This document shows positions 18,594-26,996 of a stretch of 55,915 bases of DNA, one piece after another; the first letter of the stretch is position 1, and each line of letters starts with the position of its first letter. Under the pieces are notes generated by a model that had not been told where the DNA came from, did not search any database, and worked only from the letters and a program-made list of their open reading frames with translations. The stretch is from Saprospiraceae bacterium (GTDB lineage: Bacteria; Bacteroidota; Bacteroidia; Chitinophagales; Saprospiraceae): the NCBI GenBank assembly GCA_028284395.1, contig JANQRV010000207.1, forward strand, positions 1 to 55,915. Direction: 5' to 3'. A program made the position numbers and the translations under genes.

Positions 18594-18625
18594 AAGGGGG
18601 CAGTAAGTCAGGGCCCCCTTCTTTT
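18594..18625. terminator. Intrinsic terminator between convergent genes
   Basis: AAGGGGGC at 18594-18601 pairs perfectly with GCCCCCTT at 18613-18620, with an 11-base loop, followed by CTTTT. It lies ten bases after the paralogue stop. On the minus strand the stem is followed by TTTATTG, so it may also end the potassium channel transcript. Confidence 0.8.
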
Positions 18626-18626
18626 C

Positions 18627-19655
18627 TCATTTTAGAAAGACATCGTTTAATCGCTCCACGTCCGCTTCTGAACAAAGCAGGATCATCGTGTCGTTCTTAC
18701 CAATGAGTGTGTCCGGAGGGGGATTCGGAATCAAACCTTTAACGTCATCTTTTACAGCAATGACCGTAGCGCCAGTGACATTCCTGATTCGAAGCTGTTT
18801 AAGCGTCTTGTCTCTAAACTCGGGCCTCAATTGATCGTAGCTCATAGACTCGAGCCGGTATTTTTCTCGGTGCTTTTCCTGATTCGTCAGGAGGTCCAAA
18901 AACTCTATGACGGCTGGCTTTGTAATCATTTGAGCCATGAACATCCCTCCGATGTGATCGGGCAAAATGACATGATCGGCGCCAGCACGATACAATTTCC
19001 GCTCGGTTTCTTTTTCCGAGGCCCGGGCAATGATGGTAATGTCTGGCTTTAGTTCTCTTGCGGTTAAGGTGATAAAGACGTTGGCTGCATCGGAGGGCGT
19101 GGTTATGATGATAACTCTTGCTCTTTCGATCCCGGCTAATTTCAAATTATTGTCAATGGTTGCATCTGCTATCAGCATCTGGAAGTCCAACTTTGAAGAC
19201 ACGCTTTGACGAATTTCCGGATTTCGCTCCACTACGACGAATTCTCGACCTTCTCTAAGGAGCTCTTCACAGGCTTGACTTCCATTCCTGCCGTAGCCAC
19301 AAACGATGACATGGTCCTTTAGTTTGCTAATTTCTCGATCAGTCATATAATTTCGTAATACAGATTTCAATTTACCTTCAAATAGATAAGTAGTCAGGAC
19401 AGAAGCTACGTAGGCAAAAATAGCGAGATTGACAATGATGTAAAAGGAGGTGAATACACGACCCGAACTTGATAGTTCATGGACTTCCGTGAATCCCACT
19501 GTCGAGATGGTGATGACTGCCATATAGAAAGCGTCTGCCAATTGGTAATCCTCAATGACCATAAAACCAACTACTCCCACTGCCAGAGATAGATGCAGCA
19601 GGACGACCGCAACGACAAACTTGTTGAGTTGTTCTTTCATGGTCAGAATTGCCAT
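18627..19655 (-). CDS. Two-helix potassium channel with RCK (TrkA-N/TrkA-C) domains
   Basis: 342 residues. Two transmembrane helices flank a pore loop with the filter TISTVGFTE, a variant of TVGYG. A Rossmann RCK domain follows (HVIVCGYGRNGSQACEEL, the GxGxxG nucleotide motif, then the acidic VVVERNPE), and a TrkA-C domain lies at the end (about 255-342; FRDKTLKQLRIRN, IGKNDTMILLCS). It is the MthK/Kch-type architecture: a ligand-gated K+ channel in the inner membrane. The start overlaps the upstream gene by 13 bases at ATG 19655; ATG 19640 (MKEQLNKF) would leave a two-base gap. Either way translation is probably coupled. Confidence 0.92.
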   Translation of the reverse strand: MAILTMKEQLNKFVVAVVLLHLSLAVGVVGFMVIEDYQLADAFYMAVITISTVGFTEVHELSSSGRVFTSFYIIVNLAIFAYVASVLTTYLFEGKLKSVLRNYMTDREISKLKDHVIVCGYGRNGSQACEELLREGREFVVVERNPEIRQSVSSKLDFQMLIADATIDNNLKLAGIERARVIIITTPSDAANVFITLTARELKPDITIIARASEKETERKLYRAGADHVILPDHIGGMFMAQMITKPAVIEFLDLLTNQEKHREKYRLESMSYDQLRPEFRDKTLKQLRIRNVTGATVIAVKDDVKGLIPNPPPDTLIGKNDTMILLCSEADVERLNDVFLK

Positions 19656-21763
19656 TTAATTTGTGCACCGACTTGGCTACGACTCGGTCCATCAATTGCC
19701 TCAAGACCACTTCCGATGGTTGATCGATTGTGCCAATACGTTTGAGCAAATCTGCATTCCAGTGTCAGATTGCGTATGCCTCGATATCGCAGATTTAAGT
19801 AAAATCGGGTCCCCTGGTTGTAATATGCCGGGATGGAAAATGAATAGAGTAAATCGTTTTCATAGTGGTAGAATCTAATATCATATCCATCGGTGTCAAA
19901 AATAGCAAATCGAGCGGTAAAATGTAGCGGAAAGCTGATCGGCTTAAAAAGAATATCTTGTAAAGCGACAAATCCTCGCTGTTGCTCTTCGCTCCCATCC
20001 TTGAAAAAACCGAAATCGATGCGACTTCTGATCTCTAGGGATTTTGTCAGTTGATTGGCAATGTGAAGACGGGTTTGGAACAGTGTCGTGGGGGAGAGAA
20101 CATTCAGTTTTCTATCGTCGATCTGGGCATTTCTATATTTGTGTTCCTCTCTTACCTCGAGATATATCCGGTAGGTGCGTTTCTTAGAATGAGTCAGGCG
20201 AGCCCGGTATTCATAACCGGTGTGGGGAGCATCGGCATTAAACCGGACCCAAGGGTGCTTCCAGGCATCGAAATAGGCTTGAAGTGTCCAGTTGCTGAAT
20301 GGTCGGATCGTCAAACCAAAGTAAAGACCATTTTCATTTCGAGCATTTGCTGTTTCGGCGAAAGCGTTGGCGTTCAGTGCTTGATAATCTTTTGGAAAGT
20401 GGCGGTGTAATACGGAGACATCGACGTTGCGGTCCATACTGATCAAAACACCATTTAGAAAAGCGATCCGGCCATTATCGCTCACAGCGGTCTCTCCAAA
20501 GAAGTTGAAATTTTGCACTAGAAGAGCATAATCTAAGCTCAGGTTTAAAAGCGATCTGCCCCGAAAATAGAATTGGTTATAGGGTTGAATCACCCTGGTA
20601 AGGGTCCGGTCGAATTGATTGTACAGGACATTGGCGGCAAGATGTCCGTTTGCCCCTTTATATTTAGCGCTTCCACCGACGGTGAATTGATGGATAACGT
20701 TTTCATTGGCAATCTCACTTGTCGTGCGGTGAAAGCCGTCTCGATCCAGAGAAGTAAATTCTCGAACGATGTCGTCCTGTTCGGTCGTATCCGGTAGGGT
20801 AAGATTGCCATCTCTTTTTTTGGAAGAGACAAACAGAGAAAGATCAAAATCTCCAAAAGTAATCGTCGTGGCAGCTCCTCTCAAAAAGGAAGCTTCATTT
20901 ACCGAAGTGTAGGGCCGAACGACTCTACCGGTTCTTTTAATCAACATTGGACGGGAAGATTTTCCTCCTCCAAAACCGGAAAAAAGCAGCAACCCTTGTC
21001 CCAGACTAATGGCGTAATCCCCCAGTGCGATCGCCTTGATGCGATGGTTGTAATTGCGCAGGTAAAAATGAGCTGAATAGAAATCAAAACCATTGGTGTT
21101 GTTTTCTCTGAAGAAGGCTTCTCCTCGATCTTTTTCTGCTGTAAAGCCATAACTCAAGCGGTTACCGTACGAATGTCGATATCTGACGTAGAGTTGATTA
21201 GGATCGCCGATGTACCGTGCTGCCGTCTGGCCAGGTTCCAAAGGAGTATACCCTTTTTGCTTTTGAAGTATTCTGGTCCACCGCATGAAGAGCTCATTTT
21301 TACCCTCGGTAAGCATTCGAGGGATTGGAACGTAATAGTCTTCGGCTTTTTTGTTGATGCTGACAAAGGGCAATATCCTGCGAATAGTCTCCAGATCGAA
21401 ACCGGGAATGGCCTGCAACTCATAAAGACTGATCAGGTTTCCGTGCTTCCGCCGGTGGCTGATTAAGTTATTGATCTGCACGTCGTTGAGCATCATCAGA
21501 TCCTGGAGGGCGCTCTCATTTGCATTGTTGAGATCGAGCGGGTTTTTGATGAAGTCTTCCAGTTCTTCGAAGACCGTATTAAAGTTGAATCCGTCGTCCT
21601 GGCCTGTATTTTGTAGGAAATCTTCGACGATTTCCCGATTGATGTCGAGCGCTCGGTCGAGGGAATCGATCTGACAAGAAGCAGCGTATGGTCTTGTAAA
21701 AATGAACAATGCAAAGACAAAAGTCTTAAGCTGTTTTATAGGATATGTCGGCCATTTTGGCAA
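19643..21763 (-). CDS. Helix-hairpin-helix outer-membrane beta-barrel protein
   Basis: 706 residues. A signal peptide (about 1-31, ending AASCQ) is followed by a periplasmic region with two ComEA-like helix-hairpin-helix motifs (LDLNNANESALQDLMML; SLYELQAIPGFDLETIRRIL). From about residue 145 to the end, alternating aromatic beta-strands predict an outer-membrane barrel, ending in the typical C-terminal phenylalanine (IKWQF). Proteins of this shape recur in Bacteroidota; a DNA-binding or uptake role has been guessed from the HhH motifs but is not shown. No ATG is available in frame, so TTG at 21763 is the most likely start. It is coupled to the potassium channel gene. Confidence 0.75.
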   Translation of the reverse strand: MPKWPTYPIKQLKTFVFALFIFTRPYAASCQIDSLDRALDINREIVEDFLQNTGQDDGFNFNTVFEELEDFIKNPLDLNNANESALQDLMMLNDVQINNLISHRRKHGNLISLYELQAIPGFDLETIRRILPFVSINKKAEDYYVPIPRMLTEGKNELFMRWTRILQKQKGYTPLEPGQTAARYIGDPNQLYVRYRHSYGNRLSYGFTAEKDRGEAFFRENNTNGFDFYSAHFYLRNYNHRIKAIALGDYAISLGQGLLLFSGFGGGKSSRPMLIKRTGRVVRPYTSVNEASFLRGAATTITFGDFDLSLFVSSKKRDGNLTLPDTTEQDDIVREFTSLDRDGFHRTTSEIANENVIHQFTVGGSAKYKGANGHLAANVLYNQFDRTLTRVIQPYNQFYFRGRSLLNLSLDYALLVQNFNFFGETAVSDNGRIAFLNGVLISMDRNVDVSVLHRHFPKDYQALNANAFAETANARNENGLYFGLTIRPFSNWTLQAYFDAWKHPWVRFNADAPHTGYEYRARLTHSKKRTYRIYLEVREEHKYRNAQIDDRKLNVLSPTTLFQTRLHIANQLTKSLEIRSRIDFGFFKDGSEEQQRGFVALQDILFKPISFPLHFTARFAIFDTDGYDIRFYHYENDLLYSFSIPAYYNQGTRFYLNLRYRGIRNLTLECRFAQTYWHNRSTIGSGLEAIDGPSRSQVGAQIKWQF

Positions 21764-21805
21764 TGAACAATGATTTGTTGATTTTCATTTCGGACGGTAA
21801 AGTTC

Positions 21806-23332
21806 TCAAACTTTTGCCTCTTCTTTAGAAAGGTGTCTCTCAAGCCACAATGGGATGTCCAGATAGAGCGCTGCTTTTTGTTCGATCGGCTGATCAAGTA
21901 GCCCCAAGATCTGAGGTTGAAATTTTTTGAAGGTGGCCAATTGATCGGACTTGGCAGTTTTAGCCAAGGTCTTCAACAAATTGAGCGTTACTTTCGGCAG
22001 AATACCCTGAAATTTTGATTTCCCCAATGATCGGCTGGTTGAAGGGATCAAATAATCACTCATGAAATCGTACTCTTCTAGTTCAAAGTGGCAAATAAGC
22101 TGTAAAAGACGGGCATTGGTGTGCAAATCATCTTTCAATAAATCCATCTTATGGTGAATGATTTCATTGAGGTATTTCAACGTTTTGTCATAATTGCCAA
22201 TACAGAAGTTAATGCAGGCAAATTTGTAATAGAACAACAAGATTCGCTGGACATCAATGTGTGATTCGAATTCCGGTAATTTTTCTTCAATTTGCTGAAT
22301 GAGCATCGGGCCATCCTGGTAGTGCTTGGTAAGAAAAATGAGGTTTAATCGCGATAGATTTAAATAGACGAAAGAAATAGCCTTGGAATTCATGTTGAGA
22401 CTCTCCTGCATTTCATCGCAAAATTCCTCGAAGCGCATGATTGCCTTTTGAAACACCCAGAGGTCCTTTTCAAAATAGGCAAATGTCATTTGATAATAGA
22501 GTCCTCTGAAAAACAGGTCGGGGTCCTTTTTCCCCATTTGCGTTTCCACCTCGAAAAGATTCACCCACTGAGTGGAGTGAAACAGGCATTTCTCAAATTC
22601 CAGCAAGATATAGTTGTACCATAGATAAGCCTGAAATAGATTGATCTTTTCGAAAAACGTAAGATTGAATTCCAGCAAGTCGCCGGATACATTGGCATTA
22701 AAGTACTCTTTGAATACGCTGGCTTCCTTTTCGTTGTTGATGTGCCCGAACTTGATGTACCAGCCCTGAATTTTTATGTTGAGATTGGAGAGTTTACTGG
22801 TCATTTTTGCGATGCTGCTGCGGCGAGAAGATTCCTGTAGGAGGCTCTCCATTTTATCTTTGACAGTCCGGCTTCTGGTAATGTGTCGTGCTTCTATGAA
22901 TTTTTGGAACTCTAGAATTTCCAGGTGTAGCAAATCCTGATGATTATCGAATGCGAGTTTGCTGATCCGGTCCAGTATCTTTAGACTTTGCATGTACAAC
23001 CCCTTTCCATAAAGAATCCGGGCAAAATCCAACTGCTCCCGAATTTGAATATCGATGTTGTTTTCCTTGTTGATCAGCCGGAGGCTGATCAGTATTTGCT
23101 TGTACAAGTGGCGTTTGAGGTTGGGCAGGTGTTTTTTCTCTATGCCTTTTAGACGTTTCAATATTTGGTCTTCATCGTAGCCCGAAACCTTACAGAGTAC
23201 ATCGAATAACTGGAGAAACTTAGTGTCATTTCCAGTTTGAAAACGGTTTACATAGAGCTTGAAATTTCGTTTTTCGGACTTCGTAAGGGATTTGACGAGT
23301 AAAAAAAGTTGATCCTTTTGCGGATTGAACAT
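21806..23332 (-). CDS. Large helical cytoplasmic protein of unknown function
   Basis: 508 residues from ATG 23332; the frame is open to a TTG at 23362. There is no signal peptide and no transmembrane helix. The sequence is almost wholly alpha-helical, with repeated Leu, Tyr and Lys at intervals reminiscent of TPR-like solenoids (YNYILLEFEKCLFHSTQW, NFCIGNYDKTLKYLNEI). The N terminus (LFLLVKSLTKSEKRNFKLY) looks like the conserved start of a family that I have seen only in Bacteroidota. No catalytic motif is visible. A scaffold or regulatory role is a guess only. It is 43 bases upstream of the barrel gene on the same strand. Confidence 0.7.
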   Translation of the reverse strand: MFNPQKDQLFLLVKSLTKSEKRNFKLYVNRFQTGNDTKFLQLFDVLCKVSGYDEDQILKRLKGIEKKHLPNLKRHLYKQILISLRLINKENNIDIQIREQLDFARILYGKGLYMQSLKILDRISKLAFDNHQDLLHLEILEFQKFIEARHITRSRTVKDKMESLLQESSRRSSIAKMTSKLSNLNIKIQGWYIKFGHINNEKEASVFKEYFNANVSGDLLEFNLTFFEKINLFQAYLWYNYILLEFEKCLFHSTQWVNLFEVETQMGKKDPDLFFRGLYYQMTFAYFEKDLWVFQKAIMRFEEFCDEMQESLNMNSKAISFVYLNLSRLNLIFLTKHYQDGPMLIQQIEEKLPEFESHIDVQRILLFYYKFACINFCIGNYDKTLKYLNEIIHHKMDLLKDDLHTNARLLQLICHFELEEYDFMSDYLIPSTSRSLGKSKFQGILPKVTLNLLKTLAKTAKSDQLATFKKFQPQILGLLDQPIEQKAALYLDIPLWLERHLSKEEAKV

Positions 23333-23419
23333 AACAGTGAAGAGGTGTTTTGTTTTTGACAATCAGTACTTTATGATCAATTAGTGCTTTTTGAACTTCA
23401 CAAAAGTAATAAAAATTGA

Positions 23420-23451
23420 TTGAGTCCTTTTGGTGATTGCAACTACTTTTG
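23420..23451 (+). promoter_or_regulatory. Promoter of the nitrogen module
   Basis: TTG at 23420-23422, a 21-base spacer and TACTTTTG at 23444-23451 match the Bacteroidota -33/-7 pattern. Transcription would begin about 80 bases before the PII gene. No NtrC-type or GlnR-type operator was recognised nearby. Confidence 0.5.
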
Positions 23452-23536
23452 AAATAACAAATCCGGATAGAAGTCTAGAATTAGGGCCGGCCAACTATCA
23501 GGATGGAAACATTATCAAAGGTAAAACAAACGAAAA

Positions 23537-23875
23537 ATGAAAAAAATTGAGGCGATCATTCGGACTTCCATGTTCGACAAAGTAAGAGAAGCCTTAGCAA
23601 AAATCGACGTGAAGTTCTTTACACTTATTGAAGTTAAAGGATATGGACTGCAGAAAGGAGAGAAGATGGTTTACCGCGGCAGTTCCTACGGATCAGATTA
23701 CATCGGTCGATTGAGATTAGACATCTTTGCAACTGACGAGAAAGCTAAGGATATTGTCAAGACTATAATGTCATCTGCTGCTACTGGCAAAGTAGGAGAC
23801 GGTAAAATCTCCGTCAATGACGTGGCAGAATTGTACAGGATCAGAAATGGTGAAGAAGGAGAATCAGCTTTATAA
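23537..23875 (+). CDS. glnK: PII nitrogen regulatory protein (GlnB/GlnK)
   Basis: 112 residues, the standard PII length. The GYGLQKG segment (ATP and 2-oxoglutarate site), the T-loop with Tyr51 (YRGSSYGSDY) and the TGKVGDGKI signature are intact. Position 58, usually Lys, is Arg here. PII trimers sense ATP, ADP and 2-oxoglutarate and block the ammonium channel when nitrogen is plentiful. Its place directly before the amt gene is the classic glnK-amtB linkage and argues for GlnK rather than GlnB function. No uridylyltransferase gene is in the window, so modification of Tyr51 cannot be judged. Confidence 0.95.
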   Translation: MKKIEAIIRTSMFDKVREALAKIDVKFFTLIEVKGYGLQKGEKMVYRGSSYGSDYIGRLRLDIFATDEKAKDIVKTIMSSAATGKVGDGKISVNDVAELYRIRNGEEGESAL

Positions 23876-23892
23876 CAACACTATTCTCGCTT

Positions 23893-23911
23893 GATCTATT
23901 ATTTATAGATC
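23893..23911 (+). other. Hairpin between PII and ammonium transporter genes
   Basis: GATCTAT at 23893-23899 pairs with ATAGATC at 23905-23911 across a five-base loop, just after the PII stop. The stem is AT-rich and is followed by TCTTTCC rather than a T run. It could be a partial terminator or RNA-processing site that sets the ratio of PII to transporter. Confidence 0.4.
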
Positions 23912-24050
23912 TCTTTCCATCGGTATCCTCCCTAGATCTCGCCAAGTTCAACCAATTATAAATTTTTACTATTCACTAAATCTATCTCGGTTCAGATAGA
24001 ATCGGTACTCATGGGTAGATTTTCATTGCAAACATCTAAAAGCAAGAACA

Positions 24051-25301
24051 ATGAGTGATTCTTTATTTACAGCTAACAATGTCTGGATGCTGGTTGCAAC
24101 AGTGCTAGTTTTCATTATGCACTTGGGGTTTGCCGCTTTAGAATCCGGATTCGTACAAAAGAAAAATGTTGTTAACATTTTATTTAAAAATACAATGATC
24201 ATTTCAATTGGTCTTTTGACTTATTGTTTGGTCGGTTTCAATTTGATGTATCCTGGGGTGAATGAAGGAGGTTTTTTCGGCTTCGCAGGTTTTGGGTTGT
24301 CAAATCCGGAAGGTGCTGCAGGACTCATAGAATACGCTGATGGTGGGTACACCTACTGGACAGATTTCATCTTCCAGGCAATGTTTGCTGCCACTGCTGC
24401 CACCATTGTTTCTGGAGCAGTTGCGGAGCGTATCAAACTGGGTTCCTTTTTGATCTTTACAACTCTTTTCGTAGCTATTAGTTATCCGATCACCGGTATG
24501 TGGAAGTGGGGTGCAGGTTGGTTAGATGCCATGGGCTTCTACGACTTTGCAGGTTCAACACTAGTTCACTCTGTTGGTGGCTGGGGTGCATTGGCCGCTA
24601 TTATCCTATTGGGAGCAAGAAAAGGTAAATACACAGCAGATGGTATCAAACCAATTCCGGGGCACAGCATGCCGCTGGCGGCCGTAGGTGTATTTCTGCT
24701 GTGGTTCGGCTGGTATGGTTTCAACGGAGGATCTGTGCTTTCCGCTGATCCAGGATTGGTTTCCCTGGTTTTTGTAACGACTACCCTGGCAGCAGCTGCC
24801 GGTGCGGTTGGTGCTTTCATTGCCTCTTACGGTTTGTTCAAGTCACATGATCTATCAATGGTATTGAACGGTGTATTAGGCGGTTTGGTAGGTATTACTG
24901 CCGGTGCTGATTTGATGACGCCAACCGATGCGATCATTATCGGATTTATTGCCGGTATCATTATTCCTTTCTCGGTTGTCATGTTCGACAGATTGAAATT
25001 GGACGACCCCGTAGGTGCAACTTCCGTCCACCTTGTATGTGGTATTTGGGGAACACTGGCAGTGGGAATCTTCGGATCAAGTGCTGGGGGAGGCCAACTA
25101 GTGACTCAGCTAATCGGTATTCTAGCAATCGGTGCGTTTACATTCATTTTTGCTTTCGCTCTGATGTATCTGCTGAAAGCAACAATCGGTATCCGTGTCT
25201 CTGAAGAAGAAGAAATTCAAGGTCTGGATATCGCAGAACACGATATGCACGCTTATGAGATCCCGTTCGAAGGTGCGGTGGATTTCAGTTTACAAAAATG
25301 A
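24051..25301 (+). CDS. amtB: Ammonium transporter (Amt family)
   Basis: 416 residues with eleven predicted transmembrane helices. The first contains VLVFIMHLGFAALESGFVQKKN, the family start. The twin pore histidines appear in STLVHSVGGWGA and GATSVHLVCGIWG, and the family signature DFAGSTLVHS is present. It carries ammonium across the inner membrane. There is no cleavable signal peptide, unlike E. coli AmtB. The cytoplasmic tail (about 35 residues) begins with ISEEEE-like acidic residues and ends with FSLQK; the tail and loops are where a PII trimer would dock. It lies 175 bases after the PII gene, consistent with joint function. Confidence 0.96.
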   Translation: MSDSLFTANNVWMLVATVLVFIMHLGFAALESGFVQKKNVVNILFKNTMIISIGLLTYCLVGFNLMYPGVNEGGFFGFAGFGLSNPEGAAGLIEYADGGYTYWTDFIFQAMFAATAATIVSGAVAERIKLGSFLIFTTLFVAISYPITGMWKWGAGWLDAMGFYDFAGSTLVHSVGGWGALAAIILLGARKGKYTADGIKPIPGHSMPLAAVGVFLLWFGWYGFNGGSVLSADPGLVSLVFVTTTLAAAAGAVGAFIASYGLFKSHDLSMVLNGVLGGLVGITAGADLMTPTDAIIIGFIAGIIIPFSVVMFDRLKLDDPVGATSVHLVCGIWGTLAVGIFGSSAGGGQLVTQLIGILAIGAFTFIFAFALMYLLKATIGIRVSEEEEIQGLDIAEHDMHAYEIPFEGAVDFSLQK

Positions 25302-25321
25302 TTCATAACTATATAATGTTT

Positions 25322-25400
25322 AAGGTATCGTTCGCAATTTTTACCTAGATCGACCGAGTGAAGCAAGAGAAAATGTGAGGCCCATTGCGAATGATACTTT
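25322..25400 (+). promoter_or_regulatory. Leader hairpin 1: 17-pair stem after amt
   Basis: 25322-25338 pairs with 25384-25400 over 17 consecutive positions if two G:U pairs are allowed; both DNA mismatches become wobble pairs only in plus-strand RNA. The loop of 45 bases contains CGACCGAGTGAAGCAAGAG, which resembles the loop of the next hairpin. There is no T run, so it is not a simple terminator. Confidence 0.6.
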
Positions 25401-25433
25401 GTTAAGCAAGGTTCTATTTACCAGAAAAATTAA

Positions 25434-25491
25434 TGGCTCCCGACCGAAGGTGAAGCAGAGGTCAAGGAGCCAGGAAAACGGTAAACCGTTT
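25434..25491 (+). promoter_or_regulatory. Leader hairpins 2 and 3
   Basis: TGGCTCC at 25434-25440 pairs with GGAGCCA at 25466-25472, with an inner GACC/GGTC pair set (25442-25445 with 25460-25463). Its loop, CGACCGAAGGTGAAGCAGAG, is similar to that of hairpin 1. Four bases later 25476-25491 is a near-perfect 16-base palindrome (AAACGGT/ACCGTTT around AA). Confidence 0.55.
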
Positions 25492-25550
25492 GCTAAAAGT
25501 TATCCATTGAAATAAATCTTAGAAATAACTTAAAGTCGCGTTGGGTTGAG

Positions 25551-25571
25551 CTATACCCGAGTTAGGTATAG
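25551..25571 (+). promoter_or_regulatory. Leader hairpin 4
   Basis: CTATACC at 25551-25557 pairs perfectly with GGTATAG at 25565-25571, loop CGAGTTA. It is part of the same run of structures between amt and the porin gene. Confidence 0.5.
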
Positions 25572-25638
25572 GGCTATGACCACAAAAGTAGACTAATTTC
25601 TGAAGATTCAAAAGATTTAAGAGGATTACTTAGATAGC

Positions 25639-25691
25639 GAACTGGTGCCATGTGCTAACAACTAAACCGGACGCGAAACCAGTTCTTTCGC
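25639..25691 (+). promoter_or_regulatory. Leader hairpin 5 with two mutually exclusive pairings
   Basis: GAACTGGT at 25639-25646 pairs perfectly with ACCAGTTC at 25678-25685. The alternative GCGAAA (25673-25678) with TTTCGC (25686-25691) uses the ACCAGTTC arm as its loop, so both stems cannot be complete at once. The element ends 34 bases before the porin start, where a switch could act on translation. Confidence 0.5.
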
Positions 25692-25725
25692 ATCACTTTA
25701 CTAAAATTCTCTAAATCTGTTAGAA

Positions 25726-26889
25726 ATGAATAAATTAAATTATATATTCGCATTGCTTATATTATTTGCAAATTTTACCTTGGTTCAAGCCCAGGAGGCT
25801 GAAGAATCTTCTGAGGAGTCTTCAGCTGAATTAAGTCTTTCGGGAACCGTTGACGTATATTACAGAGCAAACTTGTCCGCGAAGAATAATCCGGCAGTGA
25901 GCTACCCGGTTCCTGGTACTTCCTTTGCGAATGGAAATGGATTCTCCTTAGGTATGTTCAACTTGGTTGGTGCATATGAAGGCAAAAAGGCGGGTATTGT
26001 TGGTGACCTCGTATTTGGTCCCAGAGGTGCTGATGCTGTTTTCGGTTCAATGCCCTCCGCCAACATCGTTAACCAGCTATACGCATATTGGAATGTAAGC
26101 GAGTCTGTTACCCTGACTATGGGTAATTTCAATACTTTCTTGGGCTACGAGGTGATTTCACCGGCTTCAAACTTTAATTATTCGACTTCCTACATGTTTT
26201 CTTACGGTCCTTTTTCTCACACTGGTTTGAAAGCGGATTTTGGACTGAGCGATCAGTTGAGCCTGATGTTGGGAATATTCAACCCGACCGATATGACCGA
26301 ATCGAATGTATTGAATACCTACACTCTTGGTGCGCAGCTGGGATACTCTGGTGATGCATCCAGTGTATATCTAAATTTGCTCTACGGTGACCAGGATGGA
26401 AGCCTGGACGAAGATGTTGCATCGGATGGAGATGCTTCTAGTGGTTCTACTTTCCAAGTGGATTTGACTGCTGGCTTCGACTTGAGTGAAACATTTTATT
26501 TAGGACTGAATGCAACTTACAATACGACTGCCGTTGGTGAAGAGGTGAAGGGAACGAGCATCGGTGATGCAAGTGGAGATGCATCTGATTTTTATGGCGT
26601 TGCTGCTTACCTCCAATTGGCTACTTCTGACGCTTTTAAAATTGGTGTTCGTGGAGAGTTTTTTGGAGAAGCTAACGGCGGAGCGGGTGCGATCGGTGCT
26701 TATGATGCCGAGGGAGATGCCACCATCGTGGCACTAACGCTTTCGGCGAATGCCAGTATTGGAAACCTGACTTTGATCCCGGAAATCCGTTTGGATAGTG
26801 GTTCTGAAGATGCAACTTTCTTAAACTCTTCATTGGATCCATCGAAGTCGCTTTCATCTTTCCTACTGGCAGCTGTTTACAGCTTCTAA
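25726..26889 (+). CDS. Outer-membrane porin (beta-barrel, BBP2-like)
   Basis: 387 residues. A signal peptide (1-22, ending VQAQ) is followed by an acidic Glu/Ser-rich linker (EAEESSEESSAE) and then alternating beta-strands to the C-terminal AAVYSF, typical of an outer-membrane barrel. The phrases YWNVSESVTLTMGNFNTFLG and YMFSYGPFSHTGLKADFG fit the BBP2/DUF1597-type porin family. Several loops are rich in Asp, Ser and Gly (DEDVASDGDASSGS), which would make an acidic, cation-attracting mouth. Its place between ammonium transporter and glutamine synthetase suggests that it admits ammonium or amino compounds through the outer membrane. That role is inference. Confidence 0.8.
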   Translation: MNKLNYIFALLILFANFTLVQAQEAEESSEESSAELSLSGTVDVYYRANLSAKNNPAVSYPVPGTSFANGNGFSLGMFNLVGAYEGKKAGIVGDLVFGPRGADAVFGSMPSANIVNQLYAYWNVSESVTLTMGNFNTFLGYEVISPASNFNYSTSYMFSYGPFSHTGLKADFGLSDQLSLMLGIFNPTDMTESNVLNTYTLGAQLGYSGDASSVYLNLLYGDQDGSLDEDVASDGDASSGSTFQVDLTAGFDLSETFYLGLNATYNTTAVGEEVKGTSIGDASGDASDFYGVAAYLQLATSDAFKIGVRGEFFGEANGGAGAIGAYDAEGDATIVALTLSANASIGNLTLIPEIRLDSGSEDATFLNSSLDPSKSLSSFLLAAVYSF

Positions 26890-26996
26890 AGGAAAGGCGG
26901 ACGGAGATTCGCAGCAGCAACCGTGTTATTGATAAAAGGATAAATAGCAAATTTTCAATCATTTATCATAACAAGTATTTAAAAACAAATTAACAA

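Noticed and set aside
23893..23911. Strong terminator between PII and amt
   Set aside because: The stem is short and AT-rich without a T tract, so at most partial termination or processing is likely.
25434..25491. Leader hairpins 2 and 3 as a factor-independent terminator for amt
   Set aside because: Neither is followed by a T run, and the stem is only part of a larger series of structures.
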